Shown piece after piece: positions 51,450-51,930 of a stretch of DNA of 51,930 nt. The translations under genes and the position numbers were made by a program. The first letter of the stretch is position 1. Each line of letters opens with the position of its first letter. The stretch is taken from positions 1-51,930 of the forward strand of contig JAEUSP010000105.1 of NCBI GenBank assembly GCA_016788565.1, read 5' to 3'. The stretch is from Chlorobiota bacterium (lineage in GTDB: Bacteria; Bacteroidota; Ignavibacteria; OLB7). The notes beneath the pieces were generated by a model. It ran no database searches. It was not told the DNA's origin and saw nothing but the letters and a program-made list of their open reading frames with translations.

Positions 51450-51930
51450 TTACTTCGCTACCACCATCGAACGCGCCACGGTTTGGCCGTTGGCAACCAG
51501 ACGGTAGTGGTAGGTCCCGCTGCTCAACCCACGGACGCTGAAGCTGACGCTGTGGTCGCCAGCATCGCGTGTGCCTTCCTCAAGGGTCATCACTTCTTTG
51601 CCTTGCTCGTTGTAGAGCTTCACCGAAACATCACCAGCTTGGGCAATGCGGTAGGCCAATTTCACGATGTCGCGGCCTGGGTTCGGTGCGGTTTGCCACA
51701 GGGTGGTTCCGTTTGCACCCAATGTTGCATCCACACTGCTGGTTCCGTTGGCTTCTCCGGTTCCTGGCTGGATGCGTGTAGCCGTTCCACCAAGCTGGAC
51801 GGTTTGCGCGCCGTTGGTGGCGTTGGTGTTGACGGTGAGCGTTGCGCTGGACGTTCCCTGGTTGAGCGGACGGTAGGTGACTTCCAAGAACTCACTTTGT
51901 CCCGGTGCCAGGGTGGTGCGTGGCAGGCGG
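51450..51930 (-). CDS. T9SS-secreted protein, 5' end beyond the window
   Basis: The frame stays open to the right edge, so the start is outside. About 160 residues are visible. The first part (PGQSEFLEVTYRPLNQGTSS then ATLTVNTNATNGAQTVQLGG) looks like an Ig-like HYDIN/ASH-type beta-sandwich. The end is a T9SS sorting domain: QTAPNPGRDIVKLAYRIAQ, VKLYNEQGKEVMTL, GLSSGTYHYRLVANGQT and a final VVAK. A strong terminator follows. Confidence 0.8.
   Translation of the reverse strand, partial: RLPRTTLAPGQSEFLEVTYRPLNQGTSSATLTVNTNATNGAQTVQLGGTATRIQPGTGEANGTSSVDATLGANGTTLWQTAPNPGRDIVKLAYRIAQAGDVSVKLYNEQGKEVMTLEEGTRDAGDHSVSFSVRGLSSGTYHYRLVANGQTVARSMVVAK

Noticed and set aside
1-51930. tRNA or rRNA genes
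   Set aside because: No cloverleaf with TTCGANNC arm or rRNA-like stretch was recognised by eye; a dedicated search was not possible.

Overview
The window looks like chromosomal DNA of a free-living Gram-negative bacterium of the Bacteroidota/Chlorobiota (FCB) assemblage, perhaps an Ignavibacteria- or Kapaibacteria-like lineage. That placement is inference. It rests on three or four large secreted proteins ending in type IX secretion (T9SS) C-terminal sorting domains, a PorV-like T9SS outer-membrane protein, an OmpA-family protein with a barrel-like N-terminus, few clear Shine-Dalgarno sites, and GC-rich coding sequence. I saw no rRNA, tRNA, phage, insertion-sequence transposase or CRISPR array.

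Layout. 1-6.6 kb: the 3' end of a T9SS cargo protein, then a zinc-ribbon protein, a small secreted protein, an NlpC/P60 lipoprotein with a structured leader, and another lipoprotein. 6.6-13.4 kb: a GT9 glycosyltransferase facing an UPF0173 hydrolase, a Nudix hydrolase and a parA-parB-orf-thioesterase-PqqB-like run. 13.6-22.8 kb: a second GT9 enzyme, an orphan ChlI/MoxR-type ATPase, an orphan ABC-2 permease, then ispG, a rhomboid protease, pgk, a sigma-54 activator and a B12-binding mutase subunit on the minus strand. 23-31 kb: a Ca2+-type P-ATPase, a GT4 glycosyltransferase, a polyprenyl synthase and an OmpA-family protein. 31-37 kb: a minus-strand run of DUF3892-like, ftsB-like, ROK kinase, dapD and cysteine desulfurase genes, then an HMA-domain lipoprotein and aroA. 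37-52 kb: mltG, a TPR protein, a porV-like gene, a DinB-like gene, a very large PNGase F/LamG T9SS protein, pgsA-pgpA, a secreted unknown, a lectin-like T9SS protein and the 3' end of another T9SS protein.

The genes are mostly housekeeping (chromosome partitioning, isoprenoids, phospholipid, peptidoglycan, lysine and aromatic synthesis, Fe-S) plus cell-surface and secretion functions. I see no convincing new multi-gene defence or metabolic system. The most unusual signal is in the spaces between genes. There are several dispersed repeat families, above all arrays of different sequence that share an exact 7-bp period. Most of these begin at, overlap or invade the 3' ends of genes. There are also REP-like palindromes, a MITE-like element with 12-bp terminal inverted repeats around a GCGAAAGC mini-hairpin, and CACAGAG-rich elements placed the same way just after two unrelated stop codons.
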